From Galerina marginata (Eukaryota; Basidiomycota; Agaricomycetes; Agaricales; Galerinaceae), in the NCBI GenBank assembly GCA_023014335.1, contig JAECYW010000014.1, positions 310,001 through 374,000 of the forward strand: a stretch of DNA of 64,000 nt, written 5' to 3'. The number at the start of each line of letters is the position of its first letter. Positions within the stretch are counted from its first letter, which is position 1. Positions 40,794 to 53,963 of this stretch are shown here, piece after piece. The notes below the pieces were generated by a model that worked only from the letters and a program-made list of their open reading frames with translations, did no database searches and was not told the origin of the DNA. The translations under genes were made by a program, and so were the position numbers.

Positions 40794-42479
40794 TCAACCG
40801 TTGTGCCCGCCATTCGCAATATGATTCCGCGAGGGATCATATACGTTCAAATCTATGGTTAATGAGATCAGTTCATGTCCAAATCATCCAACTATACACT
40901 TACTATTTTGCATAGCATTTCCATTCGTGGTGGAGGACACTGAAAAACGATATTAGTAACAGTGCAATCGTCGGAAGGTCGAGTGCGAGATAATGGTGCA
41001 AACCTTGACTTTGCATCGAACCCATGACCGATTCCTGCCCATGAACATCCTCGTCTTCAGGTGTGTTCTGCTGTTCGTGATAACCCAGACTGCTGCTCGC
41101 GGGCGACATCATATCTATATTTGAGTGCTTTCCAGGGGGTCGATTCTCCACTCGGCGGACGAACTCGCCCCAGCACGCCCTATCATCGGTCCCCATTTGC
41201 TCGAACTGTTCCCGAAGGAGCCGCGGCGCCTTCCTCCAGACAGCACGATGTCGGCAAACAGTGCTCTTGACGTACCGGCTCCCGAATACCCTTTCGAAGG
41301 CGGTGCGTTGCGTCATGCTCGCGCCTGTCGGGGATTGGGAAATGAGGAGGTCCATGGCATGGAAGCCGGCGGAAAGTTCCGAGACGGTGTAGTCGTTCGG
41401 CCAGCGCTTAAGTGGTGGGTGGGGGTGGTAGGGTATGGGCGGGGCCGACGCTTGTGGGGTAAGGAGGTAGTGGGGGAGGGTATTACTTGTGTCCGCGGAT
41501 GATGGGCTTCCCGAGCTTCCTCCATAGAAGACTGGGTTTTGGTACATGTACACGTTATTGTCTTGTCCCTGGGCGCTAGATTGGGGGCTGGTTACGTTTG
41601 ACGTGGACGCACTGGAGGCCGACGGACCACCGGCTACTGGACTTGGCACGATGGTATTACTTGAGCCGGTATGAGCCAGATAATAGCCGTTGGTGACATG
41701 TATCTTGGGACTTTGCCGAGCCTCTTGGGTATCTGATTGGGGAGCTGGTCGTTTTAGGTTATTTGAGGCAGCTGAGTCGTCATTTGTTTTTGGTGATGGT
41801 TGTGGTGGTTGTGCCTTACTTGACGTCGTCGACGAAGATGGTTGGGCGTTGACCGTAGAAGGCGGGTGTGGTCTGCCGTTACGCGTCTGCATTTGGAGTT
41901 CCTCCCGAAGACTTGAACATTCTTCTTCTAACAGGCCTTCCATCAATGATCGGCGAACTCTGTACAGTAATCGCTGCTGTGTTTCCACGATCCTTGTAGT
42001 TGTGACTGGATGTATTTCCCATTTGTTATAAGCAGGTATATAAGTGTCGAGATAGGACGAAGTCGTCAGGCCAAGGTCGTCAATAAGCTCGTTGAAACGC
42101 GAGAGTTGAAAATAAGGAAAGGTGGCTAGAGTCTGATGTAATCTTATCGGTTCTACATTGGCCTTAAGAAATGGAGTTAGCTAGTGTATCCCATCGTGCC
42201 GCAAGGGTTTCAAAAATAAGATGAAAGCCGCTCCGTCTCTCCTTCTCAAAATAACGAGGGAATCGGGTCTTCTAAGTAACGGCATCTCACCTTGTACCAT
42301 ATGACTATGGTCACCGAGCGACTGAATTCGTCCATTTGTCTTTGCATTTCCTAAAAACAAAAGTGGTGGGTAAGTCTCGAACGTCCGACTCATCAGGTGG
42401 TTATCTCACGCACCTCTTCTGCTGAAGAAATGGAGTGTGGCGCGTTCAGATGAGCGCTTCGGTTCGTGGACATCGTCAT
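40794..42479 (-). CDS. conserved hypothetical protein, 459 aa, possible regulator
   Basis: Five exons: 42479-42414, 42350-42291, 42162-41004, 40939-40904 and 40852-40794. The 5' exons were joined by frame and give a continuous conserved-looking N-terminus: RSVTIVIWYKANVEPIRL, FPYFQLSRFNELIDDLGL and VETQQRLLYRVRRSLMEGL. A long Ser/Pro/Gln-rich linker follows. Then comes a compact block (SELSAGFHAMDLLI, MTQRTAFERVFGSRYVKSTVCRHRAVW, CWGEFVRRVE) that looks like a helical DNA- or protein-binding module. Two more introns near the 3' end (donors 41003 and 40903; one with a TTACTAAT branch) remove an apparent hydrophobic tail. I do not recognise the family. The first intron/second exon joins are less sure; the third exon is certain. 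Confidence 0.65.
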
Positions 42480-43339
42480 ATTGGCTGGATTCAGTGGAAT
42501 ATACGCCTCCATGTGCTGCTTATTACAAAGCTTCAGCTTTCATGCTTCATCAGAAATCGCTGTCGCAAGAGACGAACAACGTGTGGCCTGGATCTACACG
42601 CATCGACATATCAGTATCGCGAATGTAGGTCATTTAGTGAAAGGGCTTAGGGGCTTTGGATGCTTACTGGCACTGTAGACTTGGTCTCTGATCCTAGGCA
42701 ATGTACCTGGGGTACACGGACGACGACGAAGTGATAAGGCAAGAGACCGTCGGTGAGACCCGGGTGGTCCGCCTCATTTGTGGACCACATCTTTGCCAAG
42801 CATGTACAAACAAGGTCTGTCCCACAGCATCGGTTAAGCGGGCCGGTTGGCCACAACAGTTCTCCTCGACCTCCCACAAAAGGACTGCTGGACGGTTGTA
42901 CTATTTAACAGCTGTTTCCCCACAAAATAGTCCCGCCGAGAGCTGAGGTTCCAAGGCAATCAAGAGGTTGAAGACGTGTATTCGAGGAAGCCCGTACGGT
43001 ACATTATATTTTTAAGCCCTTTTAATGGTATAATACTCGCGAAACCTTTGTAAAATGTAGTAATATCGACTGATCGCTGCGGTATAGTAAGGGTTGAGGT
43101 TTGTGCAATGAAATAACGCAGTGCTGATAACTGCCTATATACAGTACTACCTACCGCCATCGTAAGCATGCGGCGTGAAGTTGGAGGTTCGACGGTAAAC
43201 AGCAAGATGTTGGCCATAGCAGATCTGTTATCCACCAAAAACGTCTCATCGCCGCTTTAGCCTTAGCATCCTCGTCTTACCAAATAGTATCAACATTGCA
43301 AGCTTCCAAAGGGCCTGCCAGAGAAAAAGGCCGAAACCG
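42480..43339. other. intergenic, no gene supported
   Basis: About 860 bp between the start of the hypothetical gene and the end of RNA14, both on the minus strand. A minus-strand frame at 43238-42960 shows no motif. Confidence 0.4.
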
Positions 43340-46300
43340 TTAATATCGTCGTCCACGATTGCCAGTCGGGCCTTGGTACGGTCCATAATCTGGAGGAGGG
43401 CGACCACCAACATCTGAGCGACATAAGTATTAGCATTGACAAGTGACAGGAGGAATGAAGGAAAGACTGACTACTTCTTGGCGGAGCAGGAAGTGGAGAT
43501 TTGGGTCTCGAAGATGCGCTCGGAATTACAGCATTACGAAACAAGTTCATCAAGTCGTCCGTCCTGAACACAGGGCCTACAAAGGGACAGACGCGGTTTA
43601 GAGACACGAACCATAGCTTGGAAGTGGAACATACCGTCAAACGTGGCCGGAGTTGGCAGCTCTCCAATGAAATACGAAACCACTTGAGGAAGCGTCACCT
43701 GCACTTGTCTCTTGCTATCTTCGTCTCTATCCTGCCCTCTTGGCGCGGGCGGTGGCTCGCGTCCCCTCGAACCATCCCTCTCCCAGGCTGGCGCCGGCGG
43801 CGGCGAGAACCTCCTCCTCGACGACGACGGGCCCTCTCTAGAGTCCCCCCATCTCCCATCCCTATCCCTCTCCCGATCCGGCCCTCTGGCAGGCGACGAA
43901 GGCCGAGCCCGCTTGTGACCCGCCGCATAATCACCTCCTCGCCCGTCCTCGCGTTTGCGGTGGTCGCCAGGCGAAGGGGGTCGTTTGCCATGATTCGGAG
44001 TGGTGTTGGTCGTCTGCGAGCCGGTGAGAAGCGATTGGGAGGTCTCGGTGCGGCCTAGGGAGTTGCTGGAGGCGGTTGTCCCACGTCTAGCGTTGGCGAA
44101 GCCAAGGTCTCGTTCCGCGATGGCGTCTGTACCGAGATACATGTGCCGTTGTGCCAAACGCTTGATTGGCGGATCTGGGAAGAGAGAAAAAGGTGGTTGT
44201 GAACTGAGCTCGAAACCAGTGATAAAAGAGCAAACTAACCAGAAGCGTAAACCTCCGCCATCCGCTTTTCCAACTTCAAAGAAGCCTCCAAGTCTCCATA
44301 CTGGTACTCATATCTTGCCCATCGTTCCCAGAGCGGACGGGCACGTTCTGGAGGGAATGTCGGTATGACGCGCTCAAAAAGGGCACGAGCATCTAAAAAT
44401 AAAAGGTAAAAATAGAAGGTCATCTCGGTAGAAATGCACTGACTGTTCTGATCGTTGATGGAAATCAGGAAGCCCAGATACCGCACAACATACTCGATCT
44501 CGTCACCAAAAGAGTCCATCCCCTTTTCAAAAATACGACTTGCAATCCCATTGTCATTGGAACAGTGATATTCCATCAGAGCTAAAACCAGGAAATAAAT
44601 ATAGAACATTTGAAGATGACAGACGGAACATAACATACCAGCGGCTTCATATATTTCCCAAGGCGCCCACCGATCCCTTCTAGCCTTGCCGAATATCGAC
44701 CGAGACCCTTTGACCCCCTCCGCTCTCATCCCAAAACGCATGTACATGATCCACGCAAGCCCGTACTCTGTCCGATGTTTTTGCAGTTCCGTTGGCATTG
44801 CCCGTCTCTCCTCCGATGACTGCGAGTTGAACGATGAACCAGCGTCAGCAGCGGCACTCGCACCAACGGCCCCGTTGCCGTTGCCATTGCCGTTGTTGTT
44901 GACGATCGGTTGGGATCCATTGGAACTGAAGGAAGAATTGGCCGAGCCTGTCGTTCGCTCCAGGTTTTCCAGATTCGTGCGGAGGATACCGAGGAACTTT
45001 TCATACGTCGCGTGCACTTCTGCAATATCCTTCTTGATTTCGAGGGCTTCAGCATAGGCGAACGTTAGGAGGAAACTAGACGGATTAGCCTCCAACCCTG
45101 CTTTGATAATCGACGTCGCTTCGTCGTGCTTCCCAACGCTGTTTGTCCAGGTATACGCCATGAACCTTGACATGACGATAAGTAGACTTCATGACCACAA
45201 AAAAAATCACGTACCATATCTCTGTGTAGTATCGCATACGAATCACCGCCTTCCTGTATACACCCTGAATCCGCGTAATTAGCGTCCCCTTATCCTTCTC
45301 ATCGAGCTCCAATGGATTGCTCTCTTCCCACTTGAGATACGCTTTCCACTTCCCCACCAGCGCCCGCTCCGAAGCGTCGAATTTCGGGAGCGACGGCAGG
45401 TAGATCTCTGGCGAGCTTGGCGGGTACAACGACGCGATGTGGTTGATCAACTGGCGGAGCACCGTGCGCGCCTGCATGTGTGCTGGAGAGAGGTCCGCCA
45501 TGAACTTTTTGGCCGTGATCCGGTTCAGGCCTGTCTCGAATGTTTCCAGTTCCTGCCACAGCCGCTCGACGTTGTCCAGTGGGATTTGAACCGCTCGGTG
45601 GTATACCTTTCGAAGGGAGTCCATCTTTTGCTGTTGGTCCCATGTTGTAGCCGCCTGAAGATAATGATTAGATGGAGAAAAAATAAATCAGTGATGACGC
45701 ACCTCGCCAGCTTGAAGGAATTGAATGTAGTCATTCCAAAGTTGGCCACTGTCTTTGTCTTGCCCGACATGGTTCAATGCGAATTCGTACGACATGCGAA
45801 TGGCGTCGCGTTGAGAAGGGCCCGAGTTCAAACGGCTGACCCTCACGGTTAGACAAAATTGAGAAGATAAAAAAAGACTACCATACCGAACATACGTTAG
45901 GTAAAATGCCCAAAGCTCGACACACGGAGATCGGACAAGGAATTTTTTGAAAAGCTCTTCCACTTTGTCAGTAGCCTGCTCATTCGTAAAGTGGGTGATG
46001 TAGTGGATCTGAGCGGTGGCCTGCGAGACGGGTTAAAGCACACAGGACGTTGTCTGACCGAGCCACATACATTGTTCGGGTACTGCTTCAAGAGAGCTTC
46101 GTAAGCCGTGCTTATTTTCTCTATATTTCCAGACTCTTCGGCGAGATGTATAAGTCTTCTCCAACCTTCTGGATTGTGCGGGTTTTCGGCAAGTTGAACG
46201 TTCAATGTGTCATATTCGCTTTGCGGGGGTTGAGGTTCGTGTTCGGGCTCATTTACGACGGGGCTGTTCACAGATAACGCGCTCAGAATCTCTGAAGTGG

Positions 46301-46370
46301 GCTGAGTCTGGTCTCCTGTATCGTCCAAGTAAGTGTCGTCGTTCGCCGCAGCGAACTCGGACGTCGACAT
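43340..46370 (-). CDS. RNA14: mRNA 3'-end-processing protein RNA14 (CstF77 homologue), 846 aa
   Basis: Ten exons: 46370-46071, 46020-45887, 45835-45703, 45654-45215, 45165-44639, 44581-44444, 44392-44240, 44174-43635, 43576-43475, 43413-43340; all introns are 48-65 nt. The protein has an acidic N-terminus, then HAT (half-TPR) repeats of the Suf domain: NPHNPEGWRRLIHLAEE, CVELWAFYLTYVRRLN, SGQLWNDYIQFLQAGE, RKVYHRAVQIPLDNVERLWQE, IYEAAALMEYHCSND, ARALFERVIPTF and PLWERWARYEYQYGDL. A Pro/Arg-rich tail ends GNRGRRY. RNA14 is part of the yeast CF IA complex and dimerises as a scaffold for cleavage and polyadenylation in the nucleus. The 5' end of this gene has been copied to 54299-54518. Confidence 0.92.
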
Positions 46371-49300
46371 TGTGGTTCAAAAGCTAGCTGCGTGGGAAAA
46401 ACGGCTGTTCGATCTTTGAACTAAATGGGACCCTTGATATTGATATATTTGATTTATTATCACTAAGTTCGCCTACAACCAGCGACAGACACCGAGACGG
46501 GTCCTGCATACTTTACGGGAGTAAAAAAAAAGCTCAAGACTTATACTGAAGCTTCAGACGAGTACATCAATTTCAAAGGGCAATAAATGTCGTCAACTTG
46601 TCGACAATAAAAATATTCTCCCTCAGACGTGTAAATTTACTCACCATTCTTCTATTTTTATGCTGCATTTCAAGGATACAATTCTGCCAACAGAATGATC
46701 GATTAGATTAAAGCTTCAGAGGCAGACTCTGCTCACCAAGTTCAAAAAATTGTTTCCCTAGGCCGATGTGTAAGGGATGAATAATTGATGAATCCTAGGA
46801 GAAGGAACCTAAGGGGAAACGCTTGTGCGAGAAAATGCGTCCACGGCGACAACAAAATATGATGCGACGCAGGAAATTCAAGAAACCCGGGGACCAGGGG
46901 ACCACAGAAGGGTACATGGCAAATTGCCAGCGAAGTCGTGTTGGTTTCGGCCCCGAACATAGCCAGACCAACACTAAACTCGAAAGAGTTACAAACGAGA
47001 GAAAGACAACTTAGAAGTCGGTAGATCAGCAAGATCAGCATAGTTCGGATATCATGTGGGCAGGTGGGCAGGTCAAGACACAACAGCCAACGGCAGAGTT
47101 GAGTGTTGGTTTACTGTGAGAGGTGCTACATAAATCTCTGCCCATACATTTTCCATAAATGGACCACTGAGCACACCAGCTCTGAGCTTTAAAGATGGAG
47201 CTGCCAGTGACTGAAGGCTTTCTAAAAGTTTTCTAAATTGTGAAGCACCGAATTCAAATAGCAGGGTGTTGCGACTCGGAAACTCATAACCTGTCGTAGA
47301 TTGAGGTGTCCCAGGCGAAGCAGAGTTGTATCGTCAAGCCTCCGGCATCAACTCTTACAGGGATCGATTTGTGGTCGACTAGATCACTCTAAGGGCTGAC
47401 GATTAAGGCCCTCAGTCTCTGTCCTCTGCGACGCCTGCTGATCACGAGTCTACCCAAGAGAAGAAATATATGTTTAATACCAGGCACCAGAATCCGTAGC
47501 GGGGTTCAAGTTGACAGTAAGATAGGTCCATCCAATAGCAGGAGATTAAGCTGAGTATCCGGCAAGATCTGCAGAGTATAGGCCATAGCAGCTGAAAAAT
47601 TGGCCGTATTTCTGATAGGAGAGTACATGGCTAGACCAAGTTTCAGCAAGAGACCGTCAACAAGGTGTGTATTTGGGGCATGTGATAGTCCGCCGAGTTT
47701 GGGTATAGTCGAGTAGGGCAGGAAGGCAACTGTGGACAGAAGAGTTGCAAGCGATAAAACGACCACTTAATCGCAGGATGAGCCGAACCTGCTAGTACAC
47801 AAGGTTATCAGACAAACAAAGTGAATACCGCAGCAACGAAAAGTGCCGTTGAAGACGAGAAGGGGTATCTTGCTCTGTTGAGAGTAGAATCAACTTTCCT
47901 CACATATGGTATGAGAACCAATTGGAGATATCGTTGTCCCAAAAAGCGGCTCTGCAATTCCTACCCGGTCTACTTCATGCGAGCAGAACGCCTGGGCTGA
48001 GCCCTGAAGCACATCGTCGGACGGGGCGAAAGCATTGCGTTCTGCTCGCGTGCCGTAGACGGGGTAAGAATTGCCAGCTGTGTTGGCAATCATTTCCGAA
48101 GTTGGTATGTCTGGCCCAGCTGGAGAAGTCGCCTCTACATGCGGGACCTTCACCGAATCATTCTTGCGATAACTCCTTGGCAAAGGCGTTTGCTGGGTTG
48201 GCGCGGAAGATGTTGAAGCTACCATAATCAATGACAGTCATTTGAGGCGGTCTCAAACCAATAGCGTTCTGTCTTGGGGCCGCGGTAACCTGCGAGCGCA
48301 GTAACTTGTCAACAAGTTAGATATCCTGAAGTGACAAAGTCTTGATACCTTCATATACTTACGAGATGCTGGTGAGTCTGAGTCTGAGCACAGCCTAGAT
48401 AGAAGGGAAACCAATTTGTCACTTAACTTGGATTTTTATCCGTTTAGCAAGCCCGCTGAGTCGAATTCATCTCGCTTTCGCCTCCACTTCGATGAACGAA
48501 TCGATATGTCGTTCTCGTTCTCGTTCATTGACTTCCTTTCCCATCTGCTTAGCTGTCGGGGGTACGAAGCTTGTTACAGAGTTTTCCTTGATGTCTGACA
48601 ATAGTCGCCGGGTCTAAAGTATGATATATGACCACGTACCATGAGGGATCTACTGTGCGTCATGCATGAAAATTCGCGATCGAAGACCGGGAGGCCGCAT
48701 TGCCTATAAGCTATGGTGTTCGTCGCATAATCAACCACCTGAGTTAGCCCGTAAGGAGGAATTCTTGCCAAGGAAGATAACACGGATGAGTCCTTGCTTT
48801 CCTTGGTTCTGTCTGGTCCCATAAAATGCTATTCAGTTTTTCAAAAGTCGCTAAAAGGTACTCAGCTTGGGATACAACCTCTTCTTCGATCCGAATCCAT
48901 CCCTCTGAGCCGGAAATTTATCCTCTAGGTCGATTCTGCATCGGTCTCCGATGAGTTCTCGGCCTCGTCTTCGGTTTCTGTTGGCTAGTTGTCTACTTAA
49001 TCATCAAGGTACGGTCGATGGCAGTTTCGACTCGATGCAAGCCTCATGGCTAGCTGCATAGCTTTCTTGTAACATTTAATTTTCGGCACTTCGCCAAAAT
49101 CTAGAAACCAATTTCAGAAACTGTGTTTGAAATCATAGATGTGAATATATGCGCGTTTTGTTTTCGTTTGAGCGTTATCCTGCTCGGTAATGCTGCGGAC
49201 GATGTCTAGATAGAGTCATCACCACGCATTTTAAAATCTCTTATGGGAAGTCATCAAGGGATTGACGCATATATGTGAGTGCCTCACACCTTGACGCGCT

Positions 49301-49992
49301 TGAAATGCTCATTCACTTGTCCCATAGCGCGCTCGACCCTGTAGCCGTCGTTATCAGTCCAGTCGTCAGGGCTTCATGTGAGCTCTGTCGCCGTTCGAAA
49401 TTCCGTCCGCTTGGCCTTCTGACGCGGTTTCTCTGTAAATTTTTGGGTCCAGGTCACCTTAAATAATTAGTCAAGCTCAGGCTCAAAGACCATGTATAGC
49501 ACACCTATTTCTGTTCCCTTTCGTCTGCGTTGGAGTCCAAGTGCGTTGATATTGTCGGCTACACTACCGGATTTATTGTATAGGGCATAATGGCAGGGAA
49601 GAAAGGACGTGGCCGGGAAGTAGAGAGTCGACATCGACCGTGACTCCAAGTCTGTGTACAATAATTAGCGTGGGACGATCACTTGACACCACTCTACACT
49701 GGCAACAAATCGACAACAAGAGCAAAACCTCTAACCTTCGTACACCACTGGCAGTCACTTTACCATCCATATTATCTCATAATCAAGTAACGCAGATGAA
49801 TGACTATGGCTATAACTTTTTTTTTGTTTCCATACTCATCGTCTGGCTGCCCGCTCTGCTTTCGTCACTTGATCGCTCGCCGCGTAATGATTAATCGACA
49901 AGGGGTAAGAGATTAGAACGATGGTGAAAAGGAGTGCTCAGTAAGTGACGAATTGGCTGTAATTTACGTGACGTTCCAAATTAAATTCCGCC
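46371..49992. other. gene-poor stretch of 3.6 kb
   Basis: No gene could be supported. Two minus-strand frames (48231-47890 and 47766-47506) have a protein-like composition; the second is hydrophobic, with AAMAYTLQILPDTQLNLLLLD, and could be a piece of a decayed membrane-protein gene. Neither joins into a convincing model. The last 120 bp (from about 49870) are shared with 63250-63375 and belong to the 3' flank of the NACHT-ankyrin genes. Confidence 0.4.
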
Positions 49993-52900
49993 TTAGGCAC
50001 TGCCAGCTGCTATAACGGCAGATGAGGATTCCTGGGACCTGAGACAAGGGAATTGGATGAGTATCATAAATCAATAAAAAGTAAATTTATGAAGCAGGGG
50101 TTTGACTCCAAGTCTACTCACTGTTTTTCCAGTGCCTCCGTAAGCAGCTTCCGAATAGTAGGATTTGACGCCTGCCACGATATTTCCGATGCGGTCACCT
50201 TTGCCCCCTTCTCAAGCAGCAGACTCACGATCTCTTCGTGACCTCGAAACGTCGCCGCCAGGAGCACATTTCCATAGCTATCACCTCCATGTGCATCTGG
50301 ACTTGCCCCCTTCTCAAGCAGCAGGCTCACGATCCCTTTGTATCCTTTATCTGCTGCTGCATAGATGGCATTCCCATAATCCCCTCCTTGTGCGTTCACA
50401 TTTGCCCCCCTTTCGAGCAGGAGGCTCACAATCCCTTCGTGTCCTCCAGACGATGCTGCCTGGAGTGCGTCCCCATAACCTCCTCTTTGTGTATTCACAT
50501 TTGCCCCCTTGTCGAGCAGTAGACGCACAATTCCTTCGTGACCTCGAAACGACGCTTCCTGGAGCACAGTCCGATAACGGTCTCCTTGTGTGTCCGCGCT
50601 TGCCCCCTTCTCAAGGAGTAGACTCACAATCCCTTTGTGGCCTTTATATGACGCTGCATAGAGGGCGTTCCCGAAGACTCCTCCTACTGCGTTCACGTTT
50701 GCCCCCTTCTCAAGCAGCAGATTCACAACCCCTTCATGTCCTCCAGATGATGCTGCCTGGAGTGCATCTCCATAACGTCCTCCTCGTGCATTCACGTTTG
50801 CTCCCTTCTCAAGCAGCATGCTTACGATTGCCCCATAACCTCCCAGTGACGCAGCCTGGAGGGCGCTCCCAAATATGTCTCCCTTTGCATTCGCATTCTC
50901 CCCTCTCTGTAGTAGGGCATACGACACTTGTTGCATTCCAGTTAGCGAGGCATAATAAAGAGGGGAGCAAACTTTGTTCCTGTCCATCGAAAGGTTCCGA
51001 TGTTCACCCCGCCATCTGCCTTCGATATTCCATATCCGGACCCAATTTGTGATAGGAGCAGTCTCGGGCGTGAAAAATCGCGAGATCAGCTCTACAAGAT
51101 CTGACTCCATCCCTCCGGACCTTGCATGGTCAACCCAATGCTGAGCTGCATACCGTGCAAGTGGCGAATCATCAAGCATAGCATTCGTTAAGGGTATAAA
51201 CGAGTCGAACTGTAGAAGGTAGGCGATTGAGATTCCAGTGATCTTTGAATGAGCGGGTTTCTCGCTGATTCTGAAAATTTCTTCGACATGTGTAGACAGG
51301 AGATACTCCTTGACGGAAAAGTGAGAAAGCTTAACAATACCTGTCTTCACTGTCAACAAAGGCTGAAACACAGGATTAAGCCGCCAATACTTACCTCCTG
51401 ATTCGCTCACAAGACCTGAACACCGCACAAGGACGTCCCGTGGATCGCGATACCTGTTTTCTGAGACAAAAACTGGACCATTTTTCGAAGCAAAGTCCAC
51501 TGTGATTGTTTCAGCAATTTCGGAAATTGTCATCGGACGCTTGGAAAACGCCAACCACTGCAGGAATGTCCTCGTGTGGGCACGGTGGTTCTCATCGATT
51601 GTCCTTAAGATTCGGTTATAGCTTTCATTCAGACCCTTTGGCAGTTTTGCAAGTTGATCAGTTATTTCAGTGGTACTTGCACACTTCGCCAACTCAGCAA
51701 GCTGCAATGCAACCCAGCGAAACCTTTGAATAGTATTAGCTACTTGAATAGATGGTAAGGATAAACGTACGATCCCTCCGCACGCTCGGCCAATTCTGAT
51801 TCTATTTTTTTTTGAGTATTTTCGTCGTACTTCTTGAAGGTAGATTTCAATTTCATTTCAACCTTTAGATACTTCATTATGTCGTGGTTTTCGGTCACCT
51901 CGCCGACATCAATCGAGTGTGGGTCAAGCTCCGCAAAAAGCTCCTCAATGTCAGGCAAGGGACGACTAGTGACCAGGATGTGGAGGTTTTTCACTTTCCG
52001 ATCTGTATCCATGACAAGCTTATTGACCCATTTCAACATTTCTTCGCGGTCAGTACACTCATCAAGGGCATCAATAACAATGTATGCATTTGAGAATCCA
52101 CTGAGAATATCTCGCAGAGTGCCTTCAAGCTGGTCGTCCAATGGCTGGTGAGCTCCACAGTTTCTGTATAGATCCGCCAATTCCACAGGTATACCGCCGT
52201 GGCGCGTATCAGAGAACTGTGAAATCAGGGCTCGGATGAGCTTGTTGTGAAGCTGTTGCTCTGTCTGGCCATCCCTTCCATCGAAGAAGAAATATGCAAT
52301 TCCAAGTGATGAATCCGGCTTGGGCAGCTCATCAATAATCGAGGAACTGAAAAGACCAGTTTTAATTCATACTAATGCACCGCTCAGAAACAGGAAACTC
52401 GCCATAGAATGCTTTTACCACATCCGGCTATAAAATCATTGAGCATGTGGATTCAAATGAATAAGCGAGAGACTCACGCTTTCCCTTAACCCAAAGAAAC
52501 CCAGGGTTTTCTCGCCACCTAATGAATCGCTCGCCGTTGAGCAACCAGGAGCAGGTGTCGACCCCACGTTTTTTGTGTGCTTCATTGCGAAACCTGGAGC
52601 TGTCAGGTGCGGACAGCCACTTGTCAATCTTGTCCGCTAAGTGAATTGAACAAATCATTATCAATTATCAAGAGAGAAGGAAGTCGCATGTACCTAGCTG
52701 ATGATCCTCAATCTTCTTTACTCGAGTGTTCGTGTCAACATTGATGCTATCAGAGAGCTTAACCTTCAGAGCGGCGCAGCTCTTTTGGCAATTCTCGATA
52801 CGTGATTTTAGACCCAATATTTGGATTTCTCCAATGCGCCCTATAAGCAAATGATCATTAATTTTGACACAACTAAGGAAGAATGTGAGTTAATTACTTG

Positions 52901-53963
52901 CGAAAGACAATTTCGCATATTCGTGAATGAGCGACGCAACCTGTATTGATTGATGGCCAATCTCTTCGATGACATTGGGCATGTCCGCGATTTCTTCCAG
53001 ATTACGAAACTTATTTGCAGTTGCCAGCATTTCGCGCAGGGTACTAGCTAGTTCTCGTATGGATGCATCCTGGAGATCCGTTTCCTGTACAGCCTGCCCA
53101 AGAAATATGTGATATTTATATCAGTTTGTTTGAAAATTCGTAGGACAAATCACCTGATAAAGACTGGACACAATGGTCCATGATGCGTTGAGTATTGGAT
53201 GTACCTGGTAATGGTGATCACTGATTTGTATGGGGCGAACCAGACAGAGACAATAATGGCATACCTTGGAGAGATTATCCATAATATTCTTGGTCAACTG
53301 CAATGTTTTCCCGACCGTCGAAACAGTGCTCCACACAGTATCATTGCTTGGGAGGCGAGAAACATCAGTGTCAACCCTCTCCATGAACTTTTTGATATTG
53401 TCATCAGATTCAGGATTAGGAGACAGAACCATCTTCATCTTAGCAGGAACGGGGTTGCCTTCCTTATCTGTCAGATCAAGCCTAGCGTCTAGTTAAATCG
53501 TCTTGAACATGAATGCACGTATATGGGGACCATTGTACTCACCATGGTCGAGCAATTCTACGACTTTCCCTTCGTACTGTCCCACAAGATCATTCAATCG
53601 ATCTATGTGGGTGCGAGATGCACGGTAAAGCTCAGCCTTCAGCATTGACGACGGCTCGAACCAGCTGATTCCGAAAGGTGAATATGATTATCGACTGATA
53701 GACCAAGTCGACCCAAGTCCTACATTTGATTGTTTGCACCCCATTGCCAATTGAGCACTGACGAACAAGGTTTGGAGTTTGTAGATTTCGCAACCTCCTT
53801 GTCAGCCACAGAAATTCGTACAAAGTACTGCGATTGTGCTTTCCATTTCCCGTCGCATTCAGCCTCGATACCTTGATAACGATCAGTCGAAGACAAAGTT
53901 AGCATCGCTGATATCCTTACCTTCAAGGGTCGCGCTAAGTAGCAATGGTTTATCGGTCGCCAT
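49993..53963 (-). CDS. NACHT-ankyrin STAND protein (NLR-like), 1112 aa
   Basis: Twelve exons: 53963-53921, 53871-53724, 53664-53543, 53488-53265, 53204-53154, 53093-52898, 52840-52694, 52636-52478, 52427-52403, 52346-51771, 51723-50122, 50038-49993. The N-terminus (about 1-105) is C2-like (LLLSATLEGIEAECDGKWK, QSQYFVRISVADKEV, MLKAELYRAS). A long helical region follows (about 110-350). The NACHT domain has Walker A GKPGCGKS at 362-369, Walker B YIVIDALDEC near 460-469 and LHILVTSRPLPDIEEL. A winged-helix-like linker (SFRWVALQLAELAKC, LNESYNRILRTI) leads to eight ankyrin repeats (about 815-1090). Such proteins act as intracellular sensors; in fungi related ones control allorecognition and cell death. 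The last exon is supported by the paralogue at the window end. Confidence 0.88.
50160..50972 (-). repeat. ankyrin-repeat coding array, 99-bp units
   Basis: Eight units of about 33 codons encode the form ALQAASxGGHEGIVSLLLEKGANVNAxGGxY. DNA similarity between units is high: phrases such as TTTGCCCCCTTCTCAAGCAGCAG recur in shortened or changed form in nearly every unit. This allows unequal exchange and change of repeat number. The units continue the theme seen at 63500-64000. Confidence 0.85.

Noticed and set aside
40903..41003. Hydrophobic C-terminus of the hypothetical protein read without splicing
   Set aside because: The segment has a donor, a TTACTAAT branch and a TTTTTCAG acceptor, so it is better explained as an intron than as a membrane anchor.
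47506..48231. Two minus-strand frames with protein-like composition
   Set aside because: They could be bits of a decayed membrane-protein gene, but no splice joins give a coherent product.
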